Shown here: positions 9,980 through 22,119 of the stretch, in pieces
How positions within the stretch are numbered: the stretch's first letter is position 1
How the letters are laid out: each line of letters starts with the position of its first letter
Source of the DNA: Paenarthrobacter nicotinovorans
GTDB lineage: Bacteria; Actinomycetota; Actinomycetes; Actinomycetales; Micrococcaceae
Length of the DNA stretch: 64,000 bases
Direction: 5' to 3'
Assembly: GCF_021919345.1 (NCBI RefSeq)
Contig: NZ_CP089293.1
Location: 3,472,001 to 3,536,000 of the forward strand
Notes under the pieces: model-generated
Database searches by the model: none
What the model was told of the DNA's origin: nothing
What the model saw: the letters and a program-made list of their open reading frames with translations, nothing else
Made by a program: the position numbers and the translations under genes

Positions 9980-10603
9980 TCAGATCCGTGCCATCGGAGC
10001 CTCCTGGTCCACAAAGAAACGGTGGTAAAAGGATTCATTGAGGAGGCGCCGGACCTTGTCCGCTGCTTTTTCGTAGTACGACTTCGGGTCAGCGATCTGA
10101 TCAATCGTCCTAGCAAGAAGCTGACCCCCTACCGTGATCTGCTCGCCGATGTTCGCCAGGCTGCCTTCGATGCGGGAACGTTGAACGCGCAGCTCATGCA
10201 TTTTCTCCCGGATCTTCGACGGCGGCAGGATGCCATCGGCCGCAATAATAACGAGCCGGCTCTCCTTGGCCTCAACTTCCTTGAGCTGATTCTTGTACTT
10301 CGCGTACATCTCCTTTATGTCCTGCTGCTCACCGACAAGGGCTTCATCCAGTCTGGCGCGAATGTCCTCCTCGAAGGCTTTGTCCGGCACAAGCTGACCG
10401 TAGGATCCGGCCACACTGTCCTCGATGAGATAGGCCGGTAGATAGGGAAGGTCGCACTGACCTTCCTGGCGGGCACGGCAGAAGAAGTACTCAGGAAGAG
10501 TTCCCCCACGCCCTTCAATTGAAGGACGGGGCGCATCTTTGCGCACCGTCACGCTAGAAAACCACGCCAGGCTCCCCCACGGCTTCGACGTCCGCTTCGC
10601 CAT
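9980..10603 (-). pseudogene. Truncated large serine recombinase (C-terminal remnant)
   Basis: A 207-codon frame holding only the C-terminal part of a large serine integrase. A degenerate zinc-ribbon stretch (EYFFCRARQEGQC) is followed by a long charged coiled coil (about residues 75-140) and a tail with RRLLNESFYHRFFVD, typical of these integrases. The catalytic resolvase domain is absent, and the first ~35 residues do not look like the family. It is therefore a 5'-deleted remnant, unlikely to be active. It marks the left edge of the island and points to integrase-mediated arrival. Confidence 0.72.
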
Positions 10604-10687
10604 CTATCGCACGATTGCAACCATCGACCTAGTGGCGATGAGACAGTGGTCGAGAGCCTCAGGGACCTATAAGATACATGCCGATTG

Positions 10688-10696
10688 TGGTATACT
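10688..10696 (+). promoter_or_regulatory. Extended -10 promoter candidate for the hsd operon
   Basis: TGGTATACT fits the extended -10 pattern TGnTATAAT. It lies about 147 bp before the hsdM start; no good -35 is seen. Confidence 0.45.
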
Positions 10697-10842
10697 TTAG
10701 GCCAGTTAGCGGGCCGTGGTTGAGACTTCTCCCTACCCGCGAACCTACCTCGCACAGCCTGACCTGCCCTGGTTTGTCATTGCTCCCCGGTAGATTGAAA
10801 CCAACACTAAATGGCTACCGTCGTGTGGCTGGAGACTGCCGC

Positions 10843-13323
<2,481 letters not shown>

Positions 13324-13325
13324 CA

Positions 13326-14474
13326 ATGGGCACGTTGACCTGGCAAAGCACTAAGCTGTCCGATCTGGCGACGTCCGTCTCCTCGGGAACAACCACGCAG
13401 CGGAAGACAGACGCGCGGTTTACGCTTTATGGCTCAACCGGACCCATTGGCTTGACTGATAGGGCCGAGTTTGATGGCCCCTCGATCCTGGTAGCCCGAG
13501 TGGGAGCAAATGCTGGCACCGTTTATCAGGTGGACGGTCGCTACGGGGTTTCAGATAACACCCTGGTCGTGAGACTCGCACCGAATCATGACGTGAACTT
13601 CTACACGGAAGTGCTCCGCGGAATGAACCTAAACACTATGGTCTACGGATCTGGGCAGCCTCTCGTGACTGGTTCTATGATAAAAGCCCTCCACGTGCCG
13701 GCGATCTCAACAGCGGAACAAAGGCGCATTTCTGGGGTCCTTCGTGTCGCTGATACATTCATCAGTTCTCTAGAAGGCTTGATCGCCAAAAAGCAGGCAA
13801 TCAAGCAAGGCATGATGCAGCAACTGCTCACCGGCAAGACCCGGCTGCCGGGCTTCACCGAGCCATGGACGAAGCAGCACCTTGGATCTGTCGGTTCTTT
13901 CCTAAAGGGCCGTGGAGTCAAACGCGATGATGTGCGCTCGTCTGGCATTCCATGTCTTCGGTACGGCGAACTCTATACAGCATTCAATGACTACACGTCA
14001 TTTACAAATTCGTTCGTATCGCCGGACATTGCAGCCACCGCGCTACCCCTGAGGACCGGCGATCTTCTGTTTGCTGGATCCGGCGAGACCCGCGAAGAGA
14101 TCGGGAAATGCGTGGCGTACATCGGACCCACCCCAGCAGTCGCGGGTGGCGATATTGTGGTGCTTCGCGGTGATGGATTCAACCCTGTCTATCTTGGCCT
14201 ACTCGCCAATACTTCAGTCGTCGTCGAACAGAAATCCCGCGCTGGCCAAGGAGACGCCGTTGTCCACATCAGCAGTCGGGCACTCGCTGACATAGAGGTG
14301 GACCTTCCGCCTCGCGATGAGCAGGATGCAATCGCAGAGGTTGTCGTCGATGCCGATCGTGAAATCAGTTTGATTCGTGGCCGTTTAGCGAAAGCTAAGT
14401 CGATTAAGCAAGGAATGATGCAAGAACTCCTGACTGGTCGCACCCGGTTACGGATTATGGAGCCATCCGCGTGA
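13326..14474 (+). CDS. hsdS: Type I restriction-modification specificity subunit S
   Basis: A 382-residue protein with two target-recognition domains. TRD1 covers about residues 1-130 and TRD2 about 176-320. Each is followed by a near-identical helical spacer: KKQAIKQGMMQQLLTGKTRL near 157 and AKSIKQGMMQELLTGRTRL near the C-terminus. The duplicated spacers are also repeated at DNA level (about 13790-13845 and 14395-14450), so TRD exchange by recombination is possible. It sets the DNA sequence recognised by both methylation and restriction complexes. It ends overlapping the GIY-YIG gene by 4 bp (GTGA). Confidence 0.92.
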   Translation: MGTLTWQSTKLSDLATSVSSGTTTQRKTDARFTLYGSTGPIGLTDRAEFDGPSILVARVGANAGTVYQVDGRYGVSDNTLVVRLAPNHDVNFYTEVLRGMNLNTMVYGSGQPLVTGSMIKALHVPAISTAEQRRISGVLRVADTFISSLEGLIAKKQAIKQGMMQQLLTGKTRLPGFTEPWTKQHLGSVGSFLKGRGVKRDDVRSSGIPCLRYGELYTAFNDYTSFTNSFVSPDIAATALPLRTGDLLFAGSGETREEIGKCVAYIGPTPAVAGGDIVVLRGDGFNPVYLGLLANTSVVVEQKSRAGQGDAVVHISSRALADIEVDLPPRDEQDAIAEVVVDADREISLIRGRLAKAKSIKQGMMQELLTGRTRLRIMEPSA

Positions 14475-15409
14475 GTGTCGGCAAATCGGTTCGACTCTTT
14501 CTGGCAGATGGGACGCCAGGCGGTCTTCTGGCAGCTGAAATCATGAACTGGACTGGTCACGTTGCTGCTGCCCCACGATCCGACCTCGGCGCCCTGCTGA
14601 AGCGCCCCGAAGCGTCACGAACGGGTATCTACATCCTTCTCGGAGACGATCCGGACATCATGGGTGGATCGCTTGCATATGTCGGCGAAGGCGATGATGT
14701 AGGCAAGCGTCTATATCATCACTCACGGAATGAGGATCAGGGCGGAAAAGACTTCTGGGATCGGGCAATCGTTCTCACGAGTAAGGATTCAAACCTAACC
14801 AAAGCACACGCCCGCTATTTGGAGTCTCGGTTCATCTCATTGGCGCAGGAGGCCAACCGTTCGCGGCTCACCAACGGCACAGCACCCCCTCTCCTACCAC
14901 TTCCAGAGTCCGATGTATCGGACATGGAGTATTTCGTAGCACAGGCCAAAATCGTCTTGCCCGTACTAGGCGTCAACATCTTTCGAACGACGACACTCAG
15001 ACAGCCGGCAGACCCGACGGACGTAGCGGCTCCGGCCGATCCTTCCATCTCGCCGATTTTCGAGATGTTCGTCAAGAAGTACAGCATCAGAGCAACGGCG
15101 CAAGAAGTGGATGGCGAGTTCACGGTAAAGAAGGGTTCAATGGCCCGTCTTTCCCTCACCGAGAACTCAAGCAACTATGAGTTACTCCACGACGAGCTCC
15201 TCAATAGCGGACAGCTTGTTCAGGACAGCGAAGACTCAGCTATCTTCACCCAGGATATCGTCTTCCGTAGCCCATCGGCTGCCGCAGCAATCGTGGCGGG
15301 CAGGGCAGCAAACGGCCGAGTTGAATGGCGTATTCCGGGCGCTGGCGTAAACTTCGGAAGCTGGCAGAATCAGGATGTTGAAAGTAATTTTGGGGGAAAT
15401 GAATCATGA
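14471..15409 (+). CDS. GIY-YIG nuclease-family protein with DUF4357-like C-terminus
   Basis: A 312-residue protein encoded between hsdS and hsdR. A GIY-YIG core is visible near residues 50-85 (TGIYILLG ... AYVGEGDDVGKRLYHH), with GIYIL and AYVGE as the two strand motifs. The C-terminal ~100 residues (YSIRATAQEVDGEFTVKKGS ... YELLHDELLNSG) match the DUF4357 type. It overlaps both neighbours by 4 bp, so it is translated with the RM subunits. Such proteins recur in type I RM operons but have no settled role; a second nuclease, or a modulator of restriction, is an inference. Confidence 0.8.
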   Translation: MSVGKSVRLFLADGTPGGLLAAEIMNWTGHVAAAPRSDLGALLKRPEASRTGIYILLGDDPDIMGGSLAYVGEGDDVGKRLYHHSRNEDQGGKDFWDRAIVLTSKDSNLTKAHARYLESRFISLAQEANRSRLTNGTAPPLLPLPESDVSDMEYFVAQAKIVLPVLGVNIFRTTTLRQPADPTDVAAPADPSISPIFEMFVKKYSIRATAQEVDGEFTVKKGSMARLSLTENSSNYELLHDELLNSGQLVQDSEDSAIFTQDIVFRSPSAAAAIVAGRAANGRVEWRIPGAGVNFGSWQNQDVESNFGGNES

Positions 15410-18400
15410 GCACAGTTGGACAGATTGAACGTAGGACACAAGACCGCGTTGTCGACCTGTTCCAAAATGAACTTGGATACGAGTACCTGGGAAACTGGGA
15501 GTATCGCGAAAGCAATTCGCACATCGAAGTCAGCCTGCTTGAGCAGAATCTGCAGGCCCGCGGGTACGACACCAATCTGATCAACAAAGCCGTTGAGCAG
15601 TTCAAAAGGAGCGCGTCTCTCGGCGGCGGCCGCAATCTGTACGAAGCTAATCACGAGGTCTACAACCTTCTCCGTTATGGCGTGAAGGTTAAGCCCGGTA
15701 TCGGCGAACAGACTGAAACCGTCTGGCTTGTGGATTGGCACAACGCTGAAGCCAACCACTTCGTTGTCGCCGAAGAAGTCTCGATCAAGGGTGAGCACAA
15801 CAAGCGACCGGATGTCGTTCTCTACGTCAATGGTCTGGCGCTTGGTGTCATCGAACTCAAACGCTCAAAGGTCGCCGTCTCCGAAGGCATCCGGCAGAAC
15901 ATCGGCAACCAGAAGAAGGACTTCATCCGTCCGTTCTTTAGCACGGTGCAGCTGGTCATGGCCGGCAACGACGTTGAGGGTCTGCGCTACGGCGTCATCG
16001 ATACGGCTGAGAAGTACTGGCTCGAATGGAAAGAGCCGTCCGACATCGAGGAACCGCTCGATCGGGCGCTCGTCCAGATGTGTTCGAAGAGCCGATTCCT
16101 GGAGATAATCCACGACTTCATGGTGTTTGACGGTGGCACGAAGAAGACTTGTCGTCACAACCAGTTCTTCGGCGTCAAAGCCGCCCAGGACCGCATCGCC
16201 AAGCGCGAAGGCGGCATTATTTGGCATACCCAGGGTTCGGGTAAATCCCTCACCATGGTGTGGCTGGCTAAATGGATACGCGAACATCAGACGCGCGGCG
16301 AAAGCCAAGCTCGTGTCCTCATCATCACCGACCGTACCGAGCTGGACGATCAGATCAAGCGAGTCTTCAGCGGTATCAACGAGGACATCTACCGCACGAA
16401 GAGCGGCGCTGATCTTATTGGTTCGCTAAACAGCAATGACCCTTGGCTGATGTGTTCGCTCGTGCACAAGTTCCGCGGTGGCGATGACGATCAAGCACAG
16501 AACGACGCCGATGGCGACTTCATCGCCGAGCTCAACTCCAAGATTCCGGCTGGCTTCTCAGCTAAGGGCAATCTGTTCGTCTTCGTCGACGAAGCCCACC
16601 GCACCCAGTCCGGCAAAATGCACAAGGCCATGAAGCAGCTCCTGCCCGGGGCTATGTTTATCGGTTTCACCGGTACCCCGCTACTGAAGGCGGACAAAGC
16701 AACCAGCATAGAGACCTTCGGAAGCTTCATTCATACCTACAAGTTCAACGAAGCGGTCGAAGACGGCGTGGTACTCGACCTACGCTACGAGGCCCGAAAC
16801 ATCGATCAGGATCTCATCTCATCGGCCAAAATCGATCAGTGGTTCGAGGCAAAGACCAAAGGCATGACTGATCTTTCCAAGGCTGAGCTCAAAAAGCGTT
16901 GGGGCACGATGCAAAAAGTCGTCAGCTCCGAGCCTCGATCTAAGCAGATCGTTAACGACATCCTGCTCGACATGGAGACGAAGCCGCGTCTCATGGACAA
17001 CCAGGGCAACGCCATGCTCGTTGGATCCAGCATCTATCAGGCGTGCAAATTCTACGAGATGTTCTGCCAGGCCGGATTCAAGGGCAAATGCGCCATCGTC
17101 ACTAGCTATGTCCCTCAGGCCAGCGACATCTCCAAAGAGGATTCAGGCCACGGTGCAACTGAAAAGCTGCGCCAATACGACATCTATCGGCAAATGCTTG
17201 CAGATCACTTCGATGAACCGGCTGACCAAGCGGTGACGAAAATCGAGCAGTTCGAAAAGGAAGTCAAAGACCGCTTCATCAACGAGCCCGGTCAGATGCG
17301 CCTTCTAATCGTTGTCGACAAGCTGCTGACTGGCTTCGACGCACCAGCAGCAACGTATCTATACATCGACAAGACGATGCGCGATCACGGACTCTTCCAA
17401 GCCATCTGTCGCGTCAACCGTCTCGATGGTGACGATAAGGACTACGGCTACATCGTTGACTACCAGGACCTCTTCAACTCCCTGGAAGACGCCATCACAG
17501 ACTATACGTCCGGAGCTCTCGACGGTTACGAGAAGTCCGACATCGAGGGGTTGCTCAAGGACCGCGTCCAGCAAGCACGCGAGGACCTCGACGAGGCCCT
17601 CGAACGCATACGCGCGCTTTGCGAAGCGGTTGAACCACCCCGGGGAACTCTTCAGTACCAGCGCTACTTCTGCGCCATCGAACAGGGCAACGCCCAGCAG
17701 ATAAAGAACAACGAAGCCAAGCGCGTCGAACTGTATAAGTCTGTGGCCGCATTGGTTCGTACTTATGGAGCCATCGCCAACGACATGTCGGAGGCTGGAT
17801 ACAGCGCGACTGAAACTGCAGCCATTGCCAAGGAAGTCACCCACTACGTCGCCGTCCGTGACGAAGTTAAGCTCGGTGCTGGCGAGAACGTGGACTTCAA
17901 ACAATATGAAGCCGGCATGCGATTCCTGCTGGACACCTATATCCGCGCCGATGCATCTGAAGTCGTCGCGGACTTCCAAAACGTTGGGCTCATTGACCTG
18001 ATCGTTGAACAAGGAGCGGCTGCGATTGACAAGCTCCCTGCTGGGATCAAGAAGGATCCTGAGGCGGTCGCCGAAACCATCGCGAACAACATCCGCAAAG
18101 TCATCATCGATGAGAACGCAATGAATCCGAAGTACTACGACAGCATGTCCAGCCTGCTTGACGCCATCATCGAGCAACGCCGCAAGGGTGCCCTCGATTA
18201 CAAGGAGTATCTTGAGCAGTTGATCGCCCACGCTAAGAAGGTTGGCTCAAAAGAGTCTGACGCTGTCTACCCCGCCTGGGCATCAAACGGTGCGCAGCGT
18301 GCCATCGTCGACTTCGGCTGGGCTGATCCGGCCACTCCGATCCAGGTCGATACCGCCATCATGACGAGCAAACCGCACGGTTGGGTTGGCAACACGTTCA

Positions 18401-18504
18401 AGGAGAAGGAAGTGGCGCGAGCAATTCGTCGCGTCCTACCGGCTGACTTCGAACGTTTCGATGAACTCTTTGATTTGGTAAAGGCCCGAAATGAGTACCG
18501 CTAG
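15406..18504 (+). CDS. hsdR: Type I restriction endonuclease/translocase subunit R
   Basis: A 1032-residue motor-nuclease. The N-terminal PD-(D/E)xK nuclease has Asp near 136 (RPDVVLYVNG) and VIELKRSK near 147. The SF2 translocase carries Walker A HTQGSGKSLTM near 275, DEAH (FVDEAHRTQSG) near 394 and FTGTPLL, followed by a helical C-terminal domain that docks on the methylase. It cuts DNA lacking host methylation after ATP-driven translocation. ATG 15406 overlaps the upstream TGA by 4 bp. It looks intact, with no frameshift. Confidence 0.94.
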   Translation: MSTVGQIERRTQDRVVDLFQNELGYEYLGNWEYRESNSHIEVSLLEQNLQARGYDTNLINKAVEQFKRSASLGGGRNLYEANHEVYNLLRYGVKVKPGIGEQTETVWLVDWHNAEANHFVVAEEVSIKGEHNKRPDVVLYVNGLALGVIELKRSKVAVSEGIRQNIGNQKKDFIRPFFSTVQLVMAGNDVEGLRYGVIDTAEKYWLEWKEPSDIEEPLDRALVQMCSKSRFLEIIHDFMVFDGGTKKTCRHNQFFGVKAAQDRIAKREGGIIWHTQGSGKSLTMVWLAKWIREHQTRGESQARVLIITDRTELDDQIKRVFSGINEDIYRTKSGADLIGSLNSNDPWLMCSLVHKFRGGDDDQAQNDADGDFIAELNSKIPAGFSAKGNLFVFVDEAHRTQSGKMHKAMKQLLPGAMFIGFTGTPLLKADKATSIETFGSFIHTYKFNEAVEDGVVLDLRYEARNIDQDLISSAKIDQWFEAKTKGMTDLSKAELKKRWGTMQKVVSSEPRSKQIVNDILLDMETKPRLMDNQGNAMLVGSSIYQACKFYEMFCQAGFKGKCAIVTSYVPQASDISKEDSGHGATEKLRQYDIYRQMLADHFDEPADQAVTKIEQFEKEVKDRFINEPGQMRLLIVVDKLLTGFDAPAATYLYIDKTMRDHGLFQAICRVNRLDGDDKDYGYIVDYQDLFNSLEDAITDYTSGALDGYEKSDIEGLLKDRVQQAREDLDEALERIRALCEAVEPPRGTLQYQRYFCAIEQGNAQQIKNNEAKRVELYKSVAALVRTYGAIANDMSEAGYSATETAAIAKEVTHYVAVRDEVKLGAGENVDFKQYEAGMRFLLDTYIRADASEVVADFQNVGLIDLIVEQGAAAIDKLPAGIKKDPEAVAETIANNIRKVIIDENAMNPKYYDSMSSLLDAIIEQRRKGALDYKEYLEQLIAHAKKVGSKESDAVYPAWASNGAQRAIVDFGWADPATPIQVDTAIMTSKPHGWVGNTFKEKEVARAIRRVLPADFERFDELFDLVKARNEYR

Positions 18505-19234
18505 CGCCTACCTCACCGTCTCTGGGATCGATGTCGATGTCATCTACAAGAACATCAAAAACCTGCATATCGCCGTCTACCCTCCCCTCGGCCGGGTGCG
18601 CGTTGCGGCGCCTGAACGACTCGATGACGATGCCATCAGGCTTGCTGTCGTACAGCGACTGCCATGGATCAAGAAGCAGCGCGAGCAGCTTCGCAACGCC
18701 GTGCGTCAGACCGAACGCGAAATGGTCACGGGCGAATCCCACTATGTATGGGGCCAGCGATACCGCCTCAAGGTCGTAAACGAACCAGGGCGGATTCAGT
18801 TTGCTATCACCGGTAAACGGTTGACTGTATATGCTCCGGACGACAGCACGCCGGACAGTCTTCGTGCAGCTCTGGACGAGTGGTACCGCACCGCTCTCAA
18901 GCGCGAGATCCCGGAACTCATAGCTAAGTGGCAGCCAGTTATTGGACGAGATGTGGCGAAGTGGACTGTGCGCCGCATGAAGACCAAGTGGGGTAGCTGT
19001 AACCGCGAATCGGCCCACGTCTGGTTCAACATAGAACTCGCCAAGAAGCATCCGCACTGCCTGGAGTACATCGCAGTCCACGAAATGATGCATCTAATCG
19101 AACGGCACCACAACGAGCGTTTCACTGAGCTGATGGATCAACACCTGCCAGACTGGCGTGCTCGAAGAGATGAGCTCAACGCCGCACCTTTAGTTCAAGA
19201 GAAATGGGGAATCACGGATGTCGCTGGAAGCTGA
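18491..19234 (+). CDS. SprT/YgjP-like zinc metallopeptidase
   Basis: A 247-residue protein with the YgjP/DUF45 layout: an N-terminal beta-rich domain, then WTVRRMKTKWGSC and the gluzincin motif HEMMH near 197, with a third ligand likely in HHNERF. Relatives are SprT/Wss1-type proteases that act on DNA-bound proteins. The gene overlaps hsdR by 14 bp and the next gene by 17 bp, so it belongs to the RM operon. From memory, this family often follows hsdR, but its role there is unproven. Confidence 0.85.
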   Translation: MSTASAYLTVSGIDVDVIYKNIKNLHIAVYPPLGRVRVAAPERLDDDAIRLAVVQRLPWIKKQREQLRNAVRQTEREMVTGESHYVWGQRYRLKVVNEPGRIQFAITGKRLTVYAPDDSTPDSLRAALDEWYRTALKREIPELIAKWQPVIGRDVAKWTVRRMKTKWGSCNRESAHVWFNIELAKKHPHCLEYIAVHEMMHLIERHHNERFTELMDQHLPDWRARRDELNAAPLVQEKWGITDVAGS

Positions 19235-21794
19235 TATCGCTACATGGATAGGCACTCGCCCAACGTGGCAGCAGCAAGTCTTTTCTAGTCTCTGCAAGGG
19301 AGATCCAATTGGCGAAGCCGAGATTGACCAAATCGCGGAAGACCTCCTGACTGGATCCGTTGCCGATGCGCTACAGCTCAGTGCATCAGATATACCTGGC
19401 GGCGCGGCAATCTCGGATCCTGTCCGACTTCTCCAGCTACGGAATGTCGAGGGAATCAACGCTCTCGCATCAGACCAGACGCTGACCTTTTCCGGCAGCG
19501 GCCTCACAGTGATTTACGGTGACAACGGCAGCGGCAAGTCAGGCTACGCGCGGCTCCTTCGGACAGCCGTCAGGGCGCGTGTGCACGGAGATGTGCTGGG
19601 AAATGTCTTCGCTTCAAATGGATCTGACGATCAACACGCGGTTTTCGAGTACGTGGTCGGCGACGCCAGCAGAACTGATGAATGGAAATGGCAGGAGCCG
19701 TTCAGCGGAGAGCTTGCGCAAGTTCAGTTCTACGACGATGCGTGCGGCCACGCGTATGTCAGTACGGCATCTGAAATCAGCTACAGACCTTCTGCACTCG
19801 AGTTGCTTGATCAACTTGGCCAGGTCTGCGACGCCGTGTGCGCCACCCTCGACGAGAAGTTGCAGGAAAATACGAACTCGAAAGCCTCGATGCCGGTCGT
19901 GCATCCGGACACGAAGGCTAGCGCATTTTTGTCATCGCTCACTGGGCAAACAACGAAAGAACAGTTAGACGTCGCCCTGACATCAAGGGCTGATATCTCA
20001 GAAGATCTGAGTAACGCGATCCAAGCTGAGGCACAGCTCAAGAGTAGTGACCCGGCCAAGGAACGACAGAGACTGAACAATTTGGCGACGGACTATAAGA
20101 CTATCGCCGCACATTGCAAGCTGGTCTTCAGCAGCCTGTCGACAGATGGACTTCAGCTACTCGCGAAGACACGGAAGGGTGCGCTAGAGCTTCGTGCAGC
20201 CGCGAAGATCGCGTCTTCCGATAAGTTTTCCGAGGAGCCTCTCGACGGAGTCGGCAGTGAAACATGGCGGACGCTATGGGAGGCAGCCAAAGCCTTCTCG
20301 GAGACCGATGCATACACTGGACACGATTTCCCTCATGTCGAAGAAGAAAGCCGCTGTGTCCTGTGCCAGCAAGTACTGGACAAAGGAGGGGCGGAGCGTC
20401 TCAGTCGATTCCGCACCTTCATGACCGACACCACCGAAGAAGATGCCAAAGCGGCCGAAGGATTATTGCAGGCCAAGCGAGCTGAGCTGGCTATGCTTCA
20501 TCACTTACCGGCTACAATCAGCGCATCTTTGACAAGGCTTACGATCGCCGACGATCCGACAGCCACCAAGGCGGAGGAGTGGCTACAGAAAGCTATCGAC
20601 ACCGCTTTGCAAGCTGTTAAATGGATTGACGGTCAGCAGGATGATCCTCCAGCTGCACTCGTGGAGTGCTCGGCGGCAGCTCTGACCACAAAGGGTGATG
20701 AGTTGACCAAGGAGGCCCTTGCGATAGATTCTGGCACGTTCCAAACACAGCTAGCCAACGCCTCTGCTGCGGTCAGGGATCTGCAATCCCAAACAGCCCT
20801 GATTGGTGCCGCAGATAGCATTCGGCAGGAAGTGTCTCGTCTAGCCCTGCGTACAACGATCGAAAAAGCCAAGCGGTCGACAGACACGGGCGTCATCACG
20901 CGCAAGACAACTGAGCTGACGAAAGAGCACGTTACTCGCTTAGTACGAGACAAATTCACACGCGAGACTGAACGTTTACGGCTAACCGGAGTTACTCTGG
21001 ACCCACAGCGAGGAAAAAAGAACACCCTACCTCACCTTCCATCGCTCGTGAACACTACGTCACGGGCCTCCGTGACGGACGTCCTTAGCGAGGGAGAAAA
21101 GACCGCTCTCGGCCTAGCCGGATTCTTCACAGAAGTTGCATTCGACGAAACGCGGTCAGCAGTGGTTCTTGATGATCCGATCACATCCTTGGACCATGGC
21201 AGACGCTCCATCGTCGCTCGACGCATTGTTGAACTTGCTGAAGACCGCCAGGTAGTCGTGTTTACTCACGACATTAGCTTCGTCGGCGACCTCGTGAAGC
21301 ATGCGGACGAGTTTGGTGTGCCCGTCGCCAGGCGATGGATCAGCCGCCAAAAGGAATCGACGGGTTACTGCCTTGACGGCCACCCATGGACAGCAAAAGA
21401 TGTTTCGACTCGCATACATGACCTAAAAACAGAGGCGGCAAGAATCGCCAAGGAGCGGAAAGATCTGAATCCAGAGGAGTACGACCGACGATGCTCCGCT
21501 TGGGCTGGCGATCTGTCCACCACCTGGGAGCGGGCAGTAAACCTGGAGATCGTCTACCAAGTGGTCGATCGTGGAACGGCTGAAGTTAAACCGAAAATGT
21601 TCAAGCTACTTGCTGCAATCACCCAGCAAGACAACGATGAGTTTCAACTGGGATATAGTCACGCATCCAAGTGGACGCGCAGACACGACCAAGATCCCGA
21701 AACGAACTACACCCCGCCCGAGCCTGAGGAGCTGGAGAGTGAGATCAGTCGTTTGGATGAATGGTTCAAACGCGTCCGCAAGTACCGAAACTAA
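19218..21794 (+). CDS. Rad50/RloC-like AAA ATPase with CxxC hook
   Basis: An 858-residue ABC/SMC-type ATPase. Walker A GDNGSGKSG is near 101, a long coiled coil is interrupted by CVLCQQ (CxxC, a putative zinc hook) near 380-383, then LSEGEKTALGLAGFF near 622, Walker B VVLDDPITSLDHG near 650 and an H-loop VVFTHD near 683. The C-terminal ~160 residues include WERAVNLE and GYSHASKW, a spacing of Arg/Glu and His reminiscent of the PrrC/RloC anticodon-nuclease region. That assignment is my inference. It is last in the hsd operon, overlapping the peptidase gene by 17 bp, which fits a second-line defence that acts if restriction is blocked. A plain AAA_13 ATPase of unknown role is the alternative. 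Confidence 0.75.
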   Translation: MSLEADIATWIGTRPTWQQQVFSSLCKGDPIGEAEIDQIAEDLLTGSVADALQLSASDIPGGAAISDPVRLLQLRNVEGINALASDQTLTFSGSGLTVIYGDNGSGKSGYARLLRTAVRARVHGDVLGNVFASNGSDDQHAVFEYVVGDASRTDEWKWQEPFSGELAQVQFYDDACGHAYVSTASEISYRPSALELLDQLGQVCDAVCATLDEKLQENTNSKASMPVVHPDTKASAFLSSLTGQTTKEQLDVALTSRADISEDLSNAIQAEAQLKSSDPAKERQRLNNLATDYKTIAAHCKLVFSSLSTDGLQLLAKTRKGALELRAAAKIASSDKFSEEPLDGVGSETWRTLWEAAKAFSETDAYTGHDFPHVEEESRCVLCQQVLDKGGAERLSRFRTFMTDTTEEDAKAAEGLLQAKRAELAMLHHLPATISASLTRLTIADDPTATKAEEWLQKAIDTALQAVKWIDGQQDDPPAALVECSAAALTTKGDELTKEALAIDSGTFQTQLANASAAVRDLQSQTALIGAADSIRQEVSRLALRTTIEKAKRSTDTGVITRKTTELTKEHVTRLVRDKFTRETERLRLTGVTLDPQRGKKNTLPHLPSLVNTTSRASVTDVLSEGEKTALGLAGFFTEVAFDETRSAVVLDDPITSLDHGRRSIVARRIVELAEDRQVVVFTHDISFVGDLVKHADEFGVPVARRWISRQKESTGYCLDGHPWTAKDVSTRIHDLKTEAARIAKERKDLNPEEYDRRCSAWAGDLSTTWERAVNLEIVYQVVDRGTAEVKPKMFKLLAAITQQDNDEFQLGYSHASKWTRRHDQDPETNYTPPEPEELESEISRLDEWFKRVRKYRN

Positions 21795-21817
21795 TAGGCC
21801 TTGTGACGGCACTCATA

Positions 21818-22105
21818 TCAGCGGACCTCCAGCAAGAACATCCGGGCGGTGTCGTAACTGCAACCAACCCGCTTGGCGATGTCCCGGATGATCATGCCCT
21901 GCTAGCGGAGGCGAAGAATCTCCTTCTCCTTGGCGGGTGTCAGACCACGAGGCCTGGCGCGTACGCCACGCTCTGTAAGTAGTCGCAGGAAGGCTGGCTT
22001 GGCGATACCACTTTCTTTGGCGAGAGTCGTGCTCATCTCGCCGGCGTGGTAGCGAGCGACAAGCTGATTGAGTTCGTCAGGTGTGAAGCGATCGGAAAGT
22101 CGAGG
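21818..22105 (-). pseudogene. Remnant of a recombinase-type double HTH region
   Basis: On the minus strand a frame from about 22105 to the TGA at 21818-21820 reads TPDELNQLVARYHAGEMSTT, then KPAFLRLLTERGVRARPRGL, then IRDIAKRVGCSYDTARMF. These are two helix-turn-helix units like those at the C-terminus of actinobacterial resolvase/invertase proteins. A TAG interrupts the frame between the two units (after EKEILRLR), and no catalytic domain precedes it. It is therefore a decayed fragment marking the right edge of the island. Confidence 0.65.
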
Positions 22106-22119
22106 CAGCAGGTACCTAC

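Noticed and set aside
10678-10842. Longer N-terminus for HsdM
   Set aside because: The extra 55 residues include the promoter candidate and do not resemble the family; ATG 10843 is better.
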